Assembly: GCA_016235265.1 (NCBI GenBank) | Contig: JACRLI010000030.1 | Location: 1-64,000 of the forward strand | Source of the DNA: Candidatus Eisenbacteria bacterium | GTDB taxonomy: Bacteria > Eisenbacteria > RBG-16-71-46 > JACRLI01 | Direction of reading: 5' to 3' | DNA: 64,000 nt | Shown here: piece by piece, positions 10,460 to 18,755 of the stretch | Layout of the letters: the number at the start of each line of letters is the position of its first letter | How positions within the stretch are numbered: the first letter of the stretch is position 1 | Program-made: the position numbers and the translations under genes | The notes under the pieces: generated by a model | What the model saw: the letters and a program-made list of their open reading frames with translations, nothing else | Database searches by the model: none | Told to the model about the DNA's origin: nothing

Positions 10460-12060
10460 GTGGTCGTTCCCCCCATTCCCGAGTGGGGCAGCCGGAGCGT
10501 GAACGTGGTCCCGTTCCGCGGGCTCGACTCCACCTCGATGTCCCCTCCGTGCCGCTCCACGATGCCGTACGCGATGGAGAGGCCCAACCCGGTGCCCTTG
10601 CCTTCCTTCTTGGTGCTGAAGAACGGCTCGAAGATGTGCGGCAGGTCGTCCTGGCGGATGCCCACGCCGGTGTCCGAGATCCGGATCCGCACGTCGGCGT
10701 CGTGGCGCTCCTGGCTCACTTCGACGCGCAGCGTGCCGCCCTCGGGCATGGCCTCCACGGCGTTCACCATGATCGCAACCAGCGCCTGCTGCAACTGGTT
10801 CTCATCGCCGATGAACGAGGCGTCCTCGGGCCGGAAGCTCACCTGCGGCTCGACCTTCGAGATCTCCAGATGGTGCGCGATCAGCTTCACCGACTTGTCC
10901 ACCACGTCCCTGGCCCGCACCACGCCCACCTCGCTGGTCTGCTTGCGCGAGAACAGCAGCAGGTTCTTCACGATGTTGCCGCAGCGCTCGGTCTCACGTG
11001 CGATCAGCGCGAGGTCCTCCAGCGTCTCCTGCGTCTTCTCCGGCGAGAGCGGCCCGGTGCGCAGCCGCCGCGCCACCAGCTTGGCGTAGGCCAGGATGCC
11101 CGCCAGCGGGTTGTTCAGCTCGTGCGCCACGCTGGCCGCCAGCTTGCCCAGCGAGGCCATCTTCTCGATCTGCGCGATCTGCCCGTGGATGCGCTGCAGC
11201 TGCTCGGTCTTCTCGCGCACCCGGTCCTCCAGCGTGCTCGCCCACTCCTCGTTTTCCTGGCGCGCCCGCTTGAGCGAGGTGGTCATCTCGTTGAACGCGC
11301 CGGCCAGCTGTCCCAGTTCGTCGCTGCCGGTGACCGGGATCTGGTAGTCGAGGTTGCCCGCGGAGATCTGCCGCGTGCCGCGCATCAGCCGGCTCACCGG
11401 GCGGCGGATGGTGAGCAGCACGTACAGCCCCGCCAGCAGCGCCGTTCCCAGCAGGATCAGCACCGCGTTCAGCACCGTGCGGCGCTGCACCTCGGCAATG
11501 GACTGATCCACCTGCTGGAGCGACATGCGCACGTCCAGCACCCCCAGCACCGTGCGCTCCCGCGGCTGTGCATGGCACGCCGGGCCCGCGCAGCCCTCCT
11601 CGTTGCGGATGGGGTTGATCAACCCCACCAGGCGATAGCCCCCCGCGCCCTGGTACACCCGCATGCGGTTGGGGATGGGCAGCGCCTGCAGCGGCTTCTG
11701 GCGCTCGTGGCACACGAAACACGCCTCCGCGTGGAGGTCCACCATGGTCCCCTCCTCCTTCTTGTCGGTGGAGAAGGTGATCACGCCGCGCTTGTTGTAG
11801 ATCCGGATCCCCTCCACCCCCGGCTCGCGCCCGATGGTGGTGATGATCTGGTACACGTCCTGCTTGCGGTTGAGGAGCATGCTGTAGTACGTGGAGGACT
11901 TGATCAGGTCGCTGACGCGGTAGGCCGACTGGTAGACCTGGGCCTGCATGCGGCTGGTGAATATGCGGACGGTGACGTAGGAGTAGAGGCAGAAGGTGGA
12001 GAGCAGGAGCAGCAGGAGGCCGACGAAGAGCCTGAAGCTCAGTGTCTGCGAAAACCGCAT
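10456..12060 (-). CDS. Sensor histidine kinase with periplasmic c-type haem-binding motifs
   Basis: 534 residues. The ATG at 12060 has a GAGGG-type ribosome-binding site and gives a proper first transmembrane helix (about 9-31); the open frame upstream consists of repeat DNA. A periplasmic domain (about 32-195) contains C-F-V-C-H at 114-118 and C-A-G-P-A-C-H at 157-163, a CxxCH and a CX4CH, both formats able to bind haem c covalently. A second membrane helix (about 197-217), HAMP, and HisKA with phospho-acceptor H313 in V-A-H-E-L-N-N-P-L follow. The HATPase domain has D-T-G-V-G-I and G-T-G-L-G-L-S. It probably senses redox state or a haem-binding gas and signals to the overlapping sigma-54 regulator. 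Confidence 0.93.
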
Positions 12061-12154
12061 TCTGCCGCCCTCCCCGCTCGCGGTACCACGTCCCGAACTG
12101 ATTGTCCCACCTTTGCGCGCGCCTGGGAAGGGCCGTCCCTTCGCCTGTCCCTTC

Positions 12155-12275
12155 GCCCGCTCGGCCCTGCGCCACGCGGCGTCCTCGGAGACCTCTCCCG
12201 GACAGTGGGTGTACCCCTCACGGCCCGCTCGGCTCCGCGCCACGCGGCGTCCTCGGAGACCTCTCCCGGACAGTG
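12155..12275. repeat. Tandem direct repeat, two 53-base copies, 68-base period
   Basis: Bases 12155-12207 and 12223-12275 are copies differing at two positions (CCCT versus CTCC near the left end). They share the core GGCGTCCTCGGAGACCTC, and between them runs GTGGGTGTACCCCTCACGG (12205-12223). This spacer sequence is also the core of the inverted repeat further right, so all belong to one intergenic repeat family. The repeats lie between the histidine kinase start and the GcvH-like gene stop. They could act on transcription or mRNA stability; no function is demonstrated. Confidence 0.85.
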
Positions 12276-12393
12276 AGGAGCGGACCCCGAAGCGCGGGGC
12301 GCCGAGGTGCCAGACATGGATGGCTGCACTGCGGGCCCAACTCGCGAATCGGCAGACCCTCCTCCCGGGCGCGCATGCGCGGCACGGCACAAC

Positions 12394-12539
12394 CCTCTTC
12401 CGTGGCGTGGGTGTACCCCTCACGGTGCGTCTGCGACCGACGTAGCCAGGAAGGCGAAGGAGGGAGCAGCCGCAGCGATGTCGCGCCAGGATGGCGCGAC
12501 GAGCGGGCCGTGAGGGGTACACCCACGCCACGGAAGAGG
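12394..12539. repeat. Perfect 32-base inverted repeat around an 82-base spacer
   Basis: Bases 12394-12425 are the exact reverse complement of 12508-12539; both arms contain GTGGGTGTACCCCTCACGG. Read on the minus strand, the right arm extends through sequence resembling the tandem units at 12155-12275 (CTTCGGAGACCTCTTCCG versus CCTCGGAGACCTCTCCCG). The spacer holds a small hairpin at 12481-12499, TCGCGCCA-GGA-TGGCGCGA. The structure resembles a non-autonomous or REP/MITE-like element rather than a transposase-bearing IS; no target-site duplication could be identified with confidence. Confidence 0.8.
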
Positions 12540-12643
12540 TCTCCGAAGAAGCCGCGTTGAGCAAGCCCAGAGAGCGGTCTGCGATGAAGCGGGGTGGCGG
12601 CAGGGCAGGGCACAAGAGCCGGCCCTGCCGCCCCGCGCGAAGG

Positions 12644-13414
12644 CTAGCGGAATGCCTGCTGCAGCAACGTGAAGTACTTCACCGCGCCCAGCATGTCCGA
12701 AACATGCTGCAGCGCCACCCCGCCATCGGCCAGCGTGGCCCCCAACCTCGGACTCTCGCCCCGCAGCGCGTCCGCCAGCCGGTTCTGGAACCGCGCGTGG
12801 TCGTCGCGGAATTCGCGCTTGGCCTGCTCCGTGGCCAGCAGGCTCCCACCCCGCAGCTCGTTCTCGCACACGTCCATCTCGAACGCCCAGCCCTCCTCCA
12901 GCGGGTCGGTGCCCAGGCGGTACGGGTGCTGCGCCAGGTTGGCGTTCACGGCGCTCACCACGCCGTCGGTGGGCGCGGAGATGGGGAACGTGCCGCCGTC
13001 GGTGACGATCCACATGTGCGTACGACGGCGCTTCAGGTGCTCTCCCACCGAGGGGAGCACCACGGCCTTGGGGGCCAGCAGCGCGTCGGCCAGGCCGGGC
13101 TCGATGCCCACGCGCGCCAGGCGGTGGCGCTCGGGAGTGCGGCCGTGGACCCGCACCCAGCAATGGTTGCGGCTGTAGAGGCGGTCGCCCGGCAGGCTCG
13201 CGGGGCGCTCCACCGGGACCGCCGCCGCGGACTCATCCGCTCCCCTCTCTGGCCGCTTGAAGTGGCAGCGGATGGCGGCGTCCAGGGGGCAGTGGTCGCA
13301 GTCGAAGCCGCGCTCGCACAGTTGATATGACAGGATCCCACCCGTCATCCAGACGCACTTGTGCTCCTGGGGCGGGACCACCGGGTGCCGGCTACTTGGC
13401 GACGAGGATTCCAT
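12644..13414 (-). CDS. GcvH-like (lipoyl-fold) protein with N-terminal four-cysteine motif, no lipoyl lysine
   Basis: 256 residues from an ATG preceded by GAGAGGGG. The N-terminus has cysteines 20, 33, 39 and 42 in a C-X13-C-X5-C-X2-C arrangement (C-V-W-M-T-G-G ... F-D-C-D-H-C-P-L-D), a probable Zn or Fe-S site. Residues about 80-190 resemble glycine cleavage H protein (S-R-N-H-C-W-V ... R-V-G-I-E-P-G-L-A-D ... A-P-T-D-G-V-V-S-A-V-N). The position of the lipoylated Lys in E-S-x-K is occupied by V-T-D-G, so it cannot be lipoylated there. It is last in the operon with the HybA/HybB-like genes and overlaps the HybB-like gene by 23 bases. It is probably a structural or adaptor subunit of that membrane complex, not a glycine-cleavage component. 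Confidence 0.8.
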   Translation of the reverse strand: MESSSPSSRHPVVPPQEHKCVWMTGGILSYQLCERGFDCDHCPLDAAIRCHFKRPERGADESAAAVPVERPASLPGDRLYSRNHCWVRVHGRTPERHRLARVGIEPGLADALLAPKAVVLPSVGEHLKRRRTHMWIVTDGGTFPISAPTDGVVSAVNANLAQHPYRLGTDPLEEGWAFEMDVCENELRGGSLLATEQAKREFRDDHARFQNRLADALRGESPRLGATLADGGVALQHVSDMLGAVKYFTLLQQAFR

Positions 13415-14618
13415 GGTCCCCTCTCTTCGGCGCTTGCCGCCGCGCATCGCCGGCGTCCTCGACCCAGGCGACGGGTACCACCGACTCCTCCTCGCGGGCG
13501 TGGCCGTGCTCGTCCGTGAAGATGGGCAGGTAGCGGGCCGCCAGCGCGAAGGCGATGAAGCCGACGGTGACGATGCTCATGGTGATGGCCAGTTCGCTCC
13601 ACTTGGGCACGTAGGCCACGCCGGCGGAGCGCTCGAGGGCGGTGGTGGCGACGTTGAGGCGGTTGAACACGAACCCCACCACCACCATCACGGCGCCGGC
13701 GAAGAGGCCGTGGTAGTTGGCGCGCACCTTCGCGCGGCCCAGCCACAGCATCGGCGCGATCACGCCGACCACGAGCTCGGCCCAGTAGAACGCGGTCTCC
13801 TTGCGGGGCAGGAGCAGCAACCCGAACATGTCGCGGGAGGCCAGGTCCACCACCTTCATGACCAGGTACACGCCCAGCACCATCACGCACACGCGGCCGA
13901 TCTCCTGGAGCAGGTGCATTTCCAGGCCGCGGCCGAAGGCGCGCGAGCTGAGGTAGGACTCGAAGATCACCATGGCGCAGCCGGCCGCGATGGCCGACAC
14001 GTAGAAGAATGCCGGCAGGTAGGCCGAGTACCACAAGCCGTACATCTTGCCCGGCACGATCAGGAACAGCGAGCCCAGGCTGGACTGGTGCAGCGTGGAG
14101 AGCAGCACCCCCAGGATGATGAACACGATGCTCACGCGGCCCATGATGCGCACCAGCTTGAACAGCCGGAACCGCTCCAGCACCACCGGCGCGAACTCCA
14201 TCGCCAGCACCGTGGTGTAGAGCATCACGCACCAGGCCACCTCGAACATCACCGAGTTCGGGTTCCACATGATGATCGCGTGCCACACCGAGAAGGGGCG
14301 GCCGAGGTCGAACATCAGCCCCACGATCACCAGCAGGTAGCCCAGGAACGCGGTCAGGATGGCCGGCCGCAGCATCGGCTCGAAGCGCTTGATGTGGAAG
14401 ATGTGGACGATGGCGGCCATGGTGAAGCCGCCGGCCGCCAGGCCCACGCCGCACAGGATGTCGAAGGCGACCCACAGGCCCCACGGGGTCGCGTCGGTGA
14501 GGTTGGTGCTGGCGCCCAGGCCGCCGGTGACGCGCAGCCAGGTGGCCGCCGCGCCCGCAGCGAGGGTGAGGATCGCGACGGCCTTCCAGAAGGTGAACTT
14601 GAACGGATTGGTCTTCAT
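13392..14618 (-). CDS. HybB/NrfD-family polytopic membrane subunit
   Basis: 408 residues with about ten transmembrane helices. The sequence (F-W-K-A-V-A-I-L-T-L ... P-W-G-L-W-V-A-F-D-I-L-C-G-V-G-L-A-A-G-G-F) is typical of HybB, the quinone-interacting NrfD-family subunit of hydrogenase-2 and related complexes. It exchanges electrons and possibly protons with the quinone pool. The ATG at 14618 has GGGGGA upstream; the longer open frame beyond it overlaps the Fe-S gene in another frame. It sits 14 bases after the HybA-like gene. No hydrogenase large or small subunit is in this operon, so its catalytic partner is uncertain. Confidence 0.9.
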   Translation of the reverse strand: MKTNPFKFTFWKAVAILTLAAGAAATWLRVTGGLGASTNLTDATPWGLWVAFDILCGVGLAAGGFTMAAIVHIFHIKRFEPMLRPAILTAFLGYLLVIVGLMFDLGRPFSVWHAIIMWNPNSVMFEVAWCVMLYTTVLAMEFAPVVLERFRLFKLVRIMGRVSIVFIILGVLLSTLHQSSLGSLFLIVPGKMYGLWYSAYLPAFFYVSAIAAGCAMVIFESYLSSRAFGRGLEMHLLQEIGRVCVMVLGVYLVMKVVDLASRDMFGLLLLPRKETAFYWAELVVGVIAPMLWLGRAKVRANYHGLFAGAVMVVVGFVFNRLNVATTALERSAGVAYVPKWSELAITMSIVTVGFIAFALAARYLPIFTDEHGHAREEESVVPVAWVEDAGDARRQAPKRGDHGILVAK

Positions 14619-14632
14619 GTCGGTCCCCCGCC

Positions 14633-15436
14633 CTACTTCCCGTGGCCGATATGGCCGTCGTGATCGTCGGATCCCCGCGTGAGCTTGTCGCGCAGGACGG
14701 CCGGCCCGCCTTCGGCCCGGGCCACTTCCTCGCGGCGGTTGGTGATCCAGTAGATGCCGTACAGCAGCGCCGTGCCCACCGTCACCACGCCGGGGATCTT
14801 CTCCATGGCGTTGGCGGTGAGCGCCGGCAGCGGGGTGGTCTCCACCTGGGTCTTGAACCCCAGCTTCTCGAAGGGCACCGCGGAGAGGTACAGCACCGAG
14901 GTGCCGCCCACTTCCGTGACGCCGTACACGCGGTGCACGTAACCGGTGGGGTTGTTGCGGATGCGCTCGTAGGCTTCCTTGAGCAGCTCGTCGCGGTCGC
15001 CGAACTTGGTGGCACCGGTGGGGCAGGCCTCGGCGCACGCGGTGGGCTGGCCCGCAGCCACGCGCTCCGCGCACAGCCGGCACTTGCGCACCCGCGGGTT
15101 GTTGCTGCTCCACTCGTAGCGCGGCACCTGGAACGGGCACGCCTGGATGCAGTAGCGGCAGCCGATGCACTTGCTCTCGTCATAGAGCACCGGGCCCTCG
15201 GCGGTCTTGGTGAACGCGCCCACCGGGCACACCGACGCGCACGTCGGTTCCTTGCAGTGCTGGCACATGCGGCGCACGTACACGCCGCCCTCGTACTCCT
15301 GCAGCGCGGTGTAGGCGGTCGGCGTGAGCCGGTTCTCCACCGTGTCGGGCTGCCTGTTGGCCTCCTTGCACGCGGCCTGGCAGTTGTTGCACCCGACGCA
15401 CTGAGTGATGTCAATCAGCAGGGCCTTCGCCTTCAT
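14633..15436 (-). CDS. HybA-like four-cluster [4Fe-4S] ferredoxin subunit with C-terminal membrane anchor
   Basis: 267 residues. Four cysteine clusters are visible: C-V-G-C-N-N-C-Q-A-A-C at 13-23, C-Q-H-C-K-E-P-T-C-A-S-V-C, C-I-G-C-R-Y-C-I-Q-A-C, and C-R-L-C ... C-A-E-A-C. This is the NrfC/DmsB/HybA pattern. A hydrophobic segment (V-V-T-V-G-T-A-L-L-Y-G-I-Y-W-I) near residue 220-240 and a His/Asp-rich tail follow, as in HybA. No Tat or Sec signal is present at the N-terminus, unlike E. coli HybA, so either the clusters face the cytoplasm or the protein is carried by a partner. It relays electrons to the HybB-like quinone-reactive subunit encoded next. Confidence 0.92.
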   Translation of the reverse strand: MKAKALLIDITQCVGCNNCQAACKEANRQPDTVENRLTPTAYTALQEYEGGVYVRRMCQHCKEPTCASVCPVGAFTKTAEGPVLYDESKCIGCRYCIQACPFQVPRYEWSSNNPRVRKCRLCAERVAAGQPTACAEACPTGATKFGDRDELLKEAYERIRNNPTGYVHRVYGVTEVGGTSVLYLSAVPFEKLGFKTQVETTPLPALTANAMEKIPGVVTVGTALLYGIYWITNRREEVARAEGGPAVLRDKLTRGSDDHDGHIGHGK

Positions 15437-15461
15437 GCTCGTCTCCCCCTCGTCCCGTGCC

Positions 15462-16127
15462 CTACACGACCTGCAGGAACTCGTCCTCGAACCGCGCCCA
15501 GGCCTTCTGGTCCAGCTGCTTCAGCGCGCCGGTGACCGGCGGGCCGCCGTCCTGCAGCGCCACGGCACCCAGCGCCGGAGTGGCGCCCGCGCCCGCGAAC
15601 ACGTCGCGCAACCGGGCGAACTCCTCCTGCACCCAGCGGCGGGTCTCCTCGCCCAGCAGCATCTGGCGCATCTGCCCCGCGCGGCCCGGCTGGACGGCGT
15701 AGGCCCAGCCTTCGGTGAACAGGTCCTCGTGCATCAGCTCGGGGCGCTTCTCCAGCTCGGTGTTGGGGGTGAGGATCTCGCCCTCGATGGGCGAGCGCAC
15801 GGTGAGCGAGCGACCCTCGGACTCCAGGCGCAGCATCGGTTCGCCCTTCTCCACATGCTCGCCGGCGCGCTTCAGGAGCGTCACGCGCGGCGTGTCGAGC
15901 AGGCGGTTCACGAAGTCGTCCACGCCGACGAGCAGCTTGCCCGAGGGGTACATGCTGAGCCAGGTGTGCGAGCGCGCGAAGAACACCCCCGCCGGAACGC
16001 GCACCCGCACCGGGTGCGACTTGCCGCGAGCCACTGCGGGCACCCCCGCCGGCTGCTTGCGGATCCGGACCAGCCAATCCATCCCCAGGAAGAGGAGGAT
16101 CGTCGCGACTACCAGAATGACGGTCAT
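15462..16127 (-). CDS. Membrane-anchored GcvH-like protein without lipoyl lysine
   Basis: 221 residues from the ATG at 16127 (GGGAGG upstream). An N-terminal transmembrane helix (about 2-20) is followed by a GcvH/biotinyl-lipoyl-like domain: A-R-S-H-T-W-L-S-M-Y-P-S-G-K ... V-G-V-D-D-F-V-N-R-L, E-K-G-E-P, and S-P-I-E-G-E-I. The lipoyl-attachment equivalent reads L-E-S-E-G-R (about 101-106), with Gly in place of Lys. It is the first gene of the four-gene operon with HybA-like, HybB-like and a second GcvH-like gene, 25 bases from the next gene. A periplasmic or cytoplasmic scaffold role in the complex is an inference. Confidence 0.8.
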   Translation of the reverse strand: MTVILVVATILLFLGMDWLVRIRKQPAGVPAVARGKSHPVRVRVPAGVFFARSHTWLSMYPSGKLLVGVDDFVNRLLDTPRVTLLKRAGEHVEKGEPMLRLESEGRSLTVRSPIEGEILTPNTELEKRPELMHEDLFTEGWAYAVQPGRAGQMRQMLLGEETRRWVQEEFARLRDVFAGAGATPALGAVALQDGGPPVTGALKQLDQKAWARFEDEFLQVV

Positions 16128-16246
16128 GTTCGTGCCTCCCGTGTCACCCGCTCCGTTCCGGTTTCTCCGGTTCTTCGCGGGGAAGTAAGCCTGTCTGCCC
16201 AGCCCTTCCAAGCCCCAGCCGGCATGACCCGGCGTCTATTTACTAT

Positions 16247-16262
16247 TGGAAGGAACGTGCCA
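16247..16262 (-). promoter_or_regulatory. Candidate sigma-54 (-24/-12) promoter for the GcvH-HybA-HybB operon
   Basis: On the minus strand the sequence is TGGCACG-TTCC-TTCCA. Against the consensus TGGCACG-N4-TTGC(A/T), every fixed position matches except the G of the -12 GC, which is C. It lies about 120 bases upstream of the ATG at 16127 in the correct orientation. A perfect 12-base palindrome (GCAACGCGTTGC, 16307-16318) lies upstream on that strand and could be an enhancer site. The neighbouring two-component system includes a sigma-54 activator. The -12 mismatch is at an important position, so this is a good candidate, not a certainty. Confidence 0.5.
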
Positions 16263-16764
16263 CGGGTGTGGAAGGATGCGGCACGCCGACACGAAGGTGC
16301 TCGACTGCAACGCGTTGCGCGTTTGAGGTGGGGGTCTCGAAGGTGATTTCATGCCGGAATGCCGATGCCGGGAACGTAGAGAATTGCGGCAATCCGAGCC
16401 TGGCTGAGTGTGGAGAACTGCGAATGTGATTGTGCGCGCTGAGATTACGACGCTGTAGCGATTTCCGGCAGCGAGTTGTGGAGGATCGCCACAGAATCGG
16501 GGTTTTGGGGGCATCCGCGGCGGGCAAGGCGCTCCCGTGACGTGGGACTCGTCAGATCCGGCGTCTCAGGAGCGAGACGGCGCGCGGCTGCTCCACTCCT
16601 CTGCACACGCGAATCGGCCGCCGCGGGCGTATTCAGCGACACCCGCCAGGCCGGCTCTCCCGCCCCTACAGGCCGCCCGCCGAATTGCCGATATTTCGAG
16701 GGTGAACCCGCGTCCTCGCCGATCCGGCCTCAATTGCGCCCCGGCGGACCCGGTGGGCCGGTCC
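16263..16764. other. Intergenic region between divergent operons
   Basis: About 500 bases with noticeably lower GC in 16370-16500 than in the surrounding genes. It contains the GCAACGCGTTGC palindrome (16307-16318) and a TGTGG-N7-CCACA inverted repeat (16477-16493), either of which may bind a regulator. No open frame here resembles a protein; the frame running into the first pseudopilin gene lacks similarity upstream of 16765. No RNA gene was recognised. Confidence 0.4.
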
Positions 16765-17277
16765 ATGCCCGCCGGGCTCGCGCGCAACGGCTACACCATG
16801 GTGGAGCTGGTGCTGGTGATCGCCATCATCGGGATCCTGGCCGCCTCGTCCATTCCGGCCTGGTTCGACCGCGGCCGCACCAACCTGGACATCACCCGGC
16901 GGCGGCTGGTGGGCGACCTCACCTACGCGCGCGAGTACGCGATGCTCCGACACGACCACGTGAGCGCCAATTTCTCGGTGGCGGGCAACAGCTACACCAT
17001 CTACTACACCCCCACCGGGGCGGCCATCACCGACCCTTCGGACACCCGCGGCAACCTGAGCTTCACGCTGAACGGCTCGAGCTACTCCGGCGGCGTGGCC
17101 ATCACCAACGCCAACTTCGGCGGCACGCCGGGGGTGCGGTTCAACTCCTGGGGCACGCCGTGCGACTCGGCCGGCAACGTGCTCACCACCATGGGCCTGG
17201 TGATCCTGACCGGCACCGGCTCCTCCACCTACACCGACACGGTGCGCGTGGAGCCGGGAACGGGGTACGTGCGATGA
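16765..17277 (+). CDS. Type IV pilin-like / GspH-type pseudopilin
   Basis: 170 residues. The leader M-P-A-G-L-A-R-N-G is followed by Y-T-M-V-E-L-V-L-V-I-A-I-I-G-I-L-A, a type IV prepilin N-terminus: cleavage after G, an aromatic first mature residue and Glu at position 5. This is why the ATG at 16765 was preferred over upstream starts. The body (D-I-T-R-R-R-L-V-G-D-L-T-Y-A-R-E-Y-A-M-L) is like GspH/FimT minor pseudopilins. It would be processed by a prepilin peptidase and inserted in the inner membrane before assembly at a pilus tip or pseudopilus. Its TGA overlaps the next ATG (ATGA). Confidence 0.85.
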   Translation: MPAGLARNGYTMVELVLVIAIIGILAASSIPAWFDRGRTNLDITRRRLVGDLTYAREYAMLRHDHVSANFSVAGNSYTIYYTPTGAAITDPSDTRGNLSFTLNGSSYSGGVAITNANFGGTPGVRFNSWGTPCDSAGNVLTTMGLVILTGTGSSTYTDTVRVEPGTGYVR

Positions 17278-17726
17278 GGGCGTGTCCGAGGGTGGACGCA
17301 CCGGCGCTCGCCGCGCGGGCGCAGCGCGTTCCCCGGGCACACGGCGCTTCCCGCGGCTTCACGCTGATCGAGCTGGTGCTGGTGCTGATGGTGCTCGCCG
17401 TCGGCATTCCGCCGCTGATCAGCCTGGGCAACAACTGCTTGCAGAGCCTGCACCAGGGGGCCTACGTCACCACGGCCACCTCGCTGGCGCAGGAGAAGCT
17501 GGAGAACGTGGCCCAGGACCGGGCCCTGGTGAGCCGCGGCTGGAGCTACATCGTGGCCGGCAACTACCCCGCCGAGAGCCCGGTCACCGGGTTCCCGGGC
17601 TACGCGCGGGCCACCACCATCGCCACCGATTCCACCTACAGCGGCGTCACGTACCGCAACGTCTCGGTGACCGTGACCGCGCCCGACAACACGCAGGTGA
17701 CATTGTTCGCGTGGGTGGTGCAGTGA
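17274..17726 (+). CDS. Prepilin-like protein (PilV/GspI-type)
   Basis: 150 residues. The N-terminus carries a long basic leader followed by S-R-G-F-T-L-I-E-L-V-L-V-L-M-V-L-A-V-G, the classic G|FTLIE prepilin peptidase site and hydrophobic helix. The soluble part contains A-T-S-L-A-Q-E-K-L-E-N, typical of PilV/GspI minor pilins (A-x-x-L-A-x-x-x-L-E). The start overlaps the preceding stop by ATGA, showing translational coupling. It is the second of five overlapping genes encoding minor pilins and one secreted protein. Confidence 0.85.
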   Translation: MRACPRVDAPALAARAQRVPRAHGASRGFTLIELVLVLMVLAVGIPPLISLGNNCLQSLHQGAYVTTATSLAQEKLENVAQDRALVSRGWSYIVAGNYPAESPVTGFPGYARATTIATDSTYSGVTYRNVSVTVTAPDNTQVTLFAWVVQ

Positions 17727-17740
17727 GGACGCGATCCGCC

Positions 17741-18289
17741 ATGGCAGGCCGGCGCGGCGGCGAACGCGGAGGGCGGGGGGAAGGCCCTCGGGACGAAGGC
17801 GCGCGGGGCGAGCGCGGCACCACGTTGATCGAACTCGTGATGGTGATCGTGATTCTGGGCGTCGTCGCCGCAGGGGTGGCCACCGCGTTCCGCGCGGCCA
17901 CCGACATGGCGGCCACGCAGGCGGCCCTCGCGGCCGAGACGGCCGAATCGCGCCGCGTGATGGCCACGCTGGTCTCGGAGATCCGGCTGGTGGACGGCGG
18001 CGTCTCGTTCGCGCAGTGGTCCGCGCAGGACTGCGGCTTTGACACGGTGCGCGGCGACTCGGTGCGCTTCACCTGGAGCGGCACGCCGGGCGCCCCGCTG
18101 CTGGCCAAGTACGACACCCAGGTGGACACGCTTTCGCGCAGCGTGGACTCGCTGGCGTTCGCCTACCTCGACACCCTGCGGAACCCGGCCGCCTCGGCGG
18201 ACCGGATCAGCACGGTATCCGTGTACCTGCGGCTGAGCCGCTCCGGGGCCCAGCTGGCGCAAAGGAACGTGGTGTATGTGCGCAACTAG
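17741..18289 (+). CDS. Prepilin-like protein (PilW/GspJ-type)
   Basis: 182 residues from the ATG at 17741, which has GAGGA 11 bases upstream; a GTG at 17723 overlapping the previous stop (GTGA) is an equally possible start and adds six residues. After a Gly/Arg-rich leader comes G-E-R-G-T-T-L-I-E-L-V-M-V-I-V-I-L-G-V-V-A-A-G, a type IV prepilin site with Thr instead of Phe at +1 and Glu5 retained. The body (R-R-V-M-A-T-L-V-S-E-I-R-L-V, later V-S-V-Y-L-R-L) fits GspJ/PilW. It likely forms a tip complex with the flanking minor pilins. Confidence 0.82.
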   Translation: MAGRRGGERGGRGEGPRDEGARGERGTTLIELVMVIVILGVVAAGVATAFRAATDMAATQAALAAETAESRRVMATLVSEIRLVDGGVSFAQWSAQDCGFDTVRGDSVRFTWSGTPGAPLLAKYDTQVDTLSRSVDSLAFAYLDTLRNPAASADRISTVSVYLRLSRSGAQLAQRNVVYVRN

Positions 18290-18755
18290 CCGCCCCGCGC
18301 ATCGCGGGCAGGCCTCGCGCGGCCCGGGCGCCGCTCGCCGCGAGACTATCGCCTGCCGCGGGATCATCGCCTGTCGCCGCGCGGCGAACCCGGGCGAGCG
18401 CGGCTCCCTGCTGGTGGGCGCGCTGGCGCTGCTGATCATGGTGCTGGGCTTCCTGCTGGTCACCTCGCGCGCGGTGGTGACCGACGGGGACGCCGCCTCG
18501 AAGCACCGCGCCCGCACCTCCGCGTTCTACGTGGCCGAGGCGGGCCTGCAGTACGCGCTGGCGGAAGTGAAGCTGGACACGGCGTGGGCCGGGCTGGCCG
18601 CGCCGGGCAAGAACTGCCAGGAGGGCAGCTTCGTGGTCACCGTGACGCGCAACGACGTGGACGGCTCCCCCCTGCCCGCGGACATCAAGCGGTACGTCTC
18701 CACCGGCACGGTGAACTCGGCGCAGGCGGTGGTGTCGCTGCAGGTGCAGTTCTGA
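18276..18755 (+). CDS. PilX/GspK-like minor pilin
   Basis: 159 residues; the ATG at 18276 lies inside the 3' end of the previous gene (14-base overlap), with AAAGGA 9 bases upstream. An Arg-rich leader precedes N-P-G-E-R-G-S-L-L-V-G-A-L-A-L-L-I-M-V-L-G, the G-S-x-L-V-x-A-L format of PilX/GspK proteins, which lack Glu5. The segment T-S-A-F-Y-V-A-E-A-G-L-Q-Y-A-L is the conserved A-x-x-x-A-E-A-G-x-x-x-A motif of PilX N-terminal domains. It completes a set of minor pilins without any assembly ATPase or secretin in the window. Confidence 0.85.
   Translation: MCATSRPAHRGQASRGPGAARRETIACRGIIACRRAANPGERGSLLVGALALLIMVLGFLLVTSRAVVTDGDAASKHRARTSAFYVAEAGLQYALAEVKLDTAWAGLAAPGKNCQEGSFVVTVTRNDVDGSPLPADIKRYVSTGTVNSAQAVVSLQVQF

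Noticed and set aside
12061..12615. N-terminal extension of the histidine kinase frame up to 12615
   Set aside because: The extension is repeat DNA without domain similarity, and the ATG at 12060 has a ribosome-binding site and begins the membrane helix.
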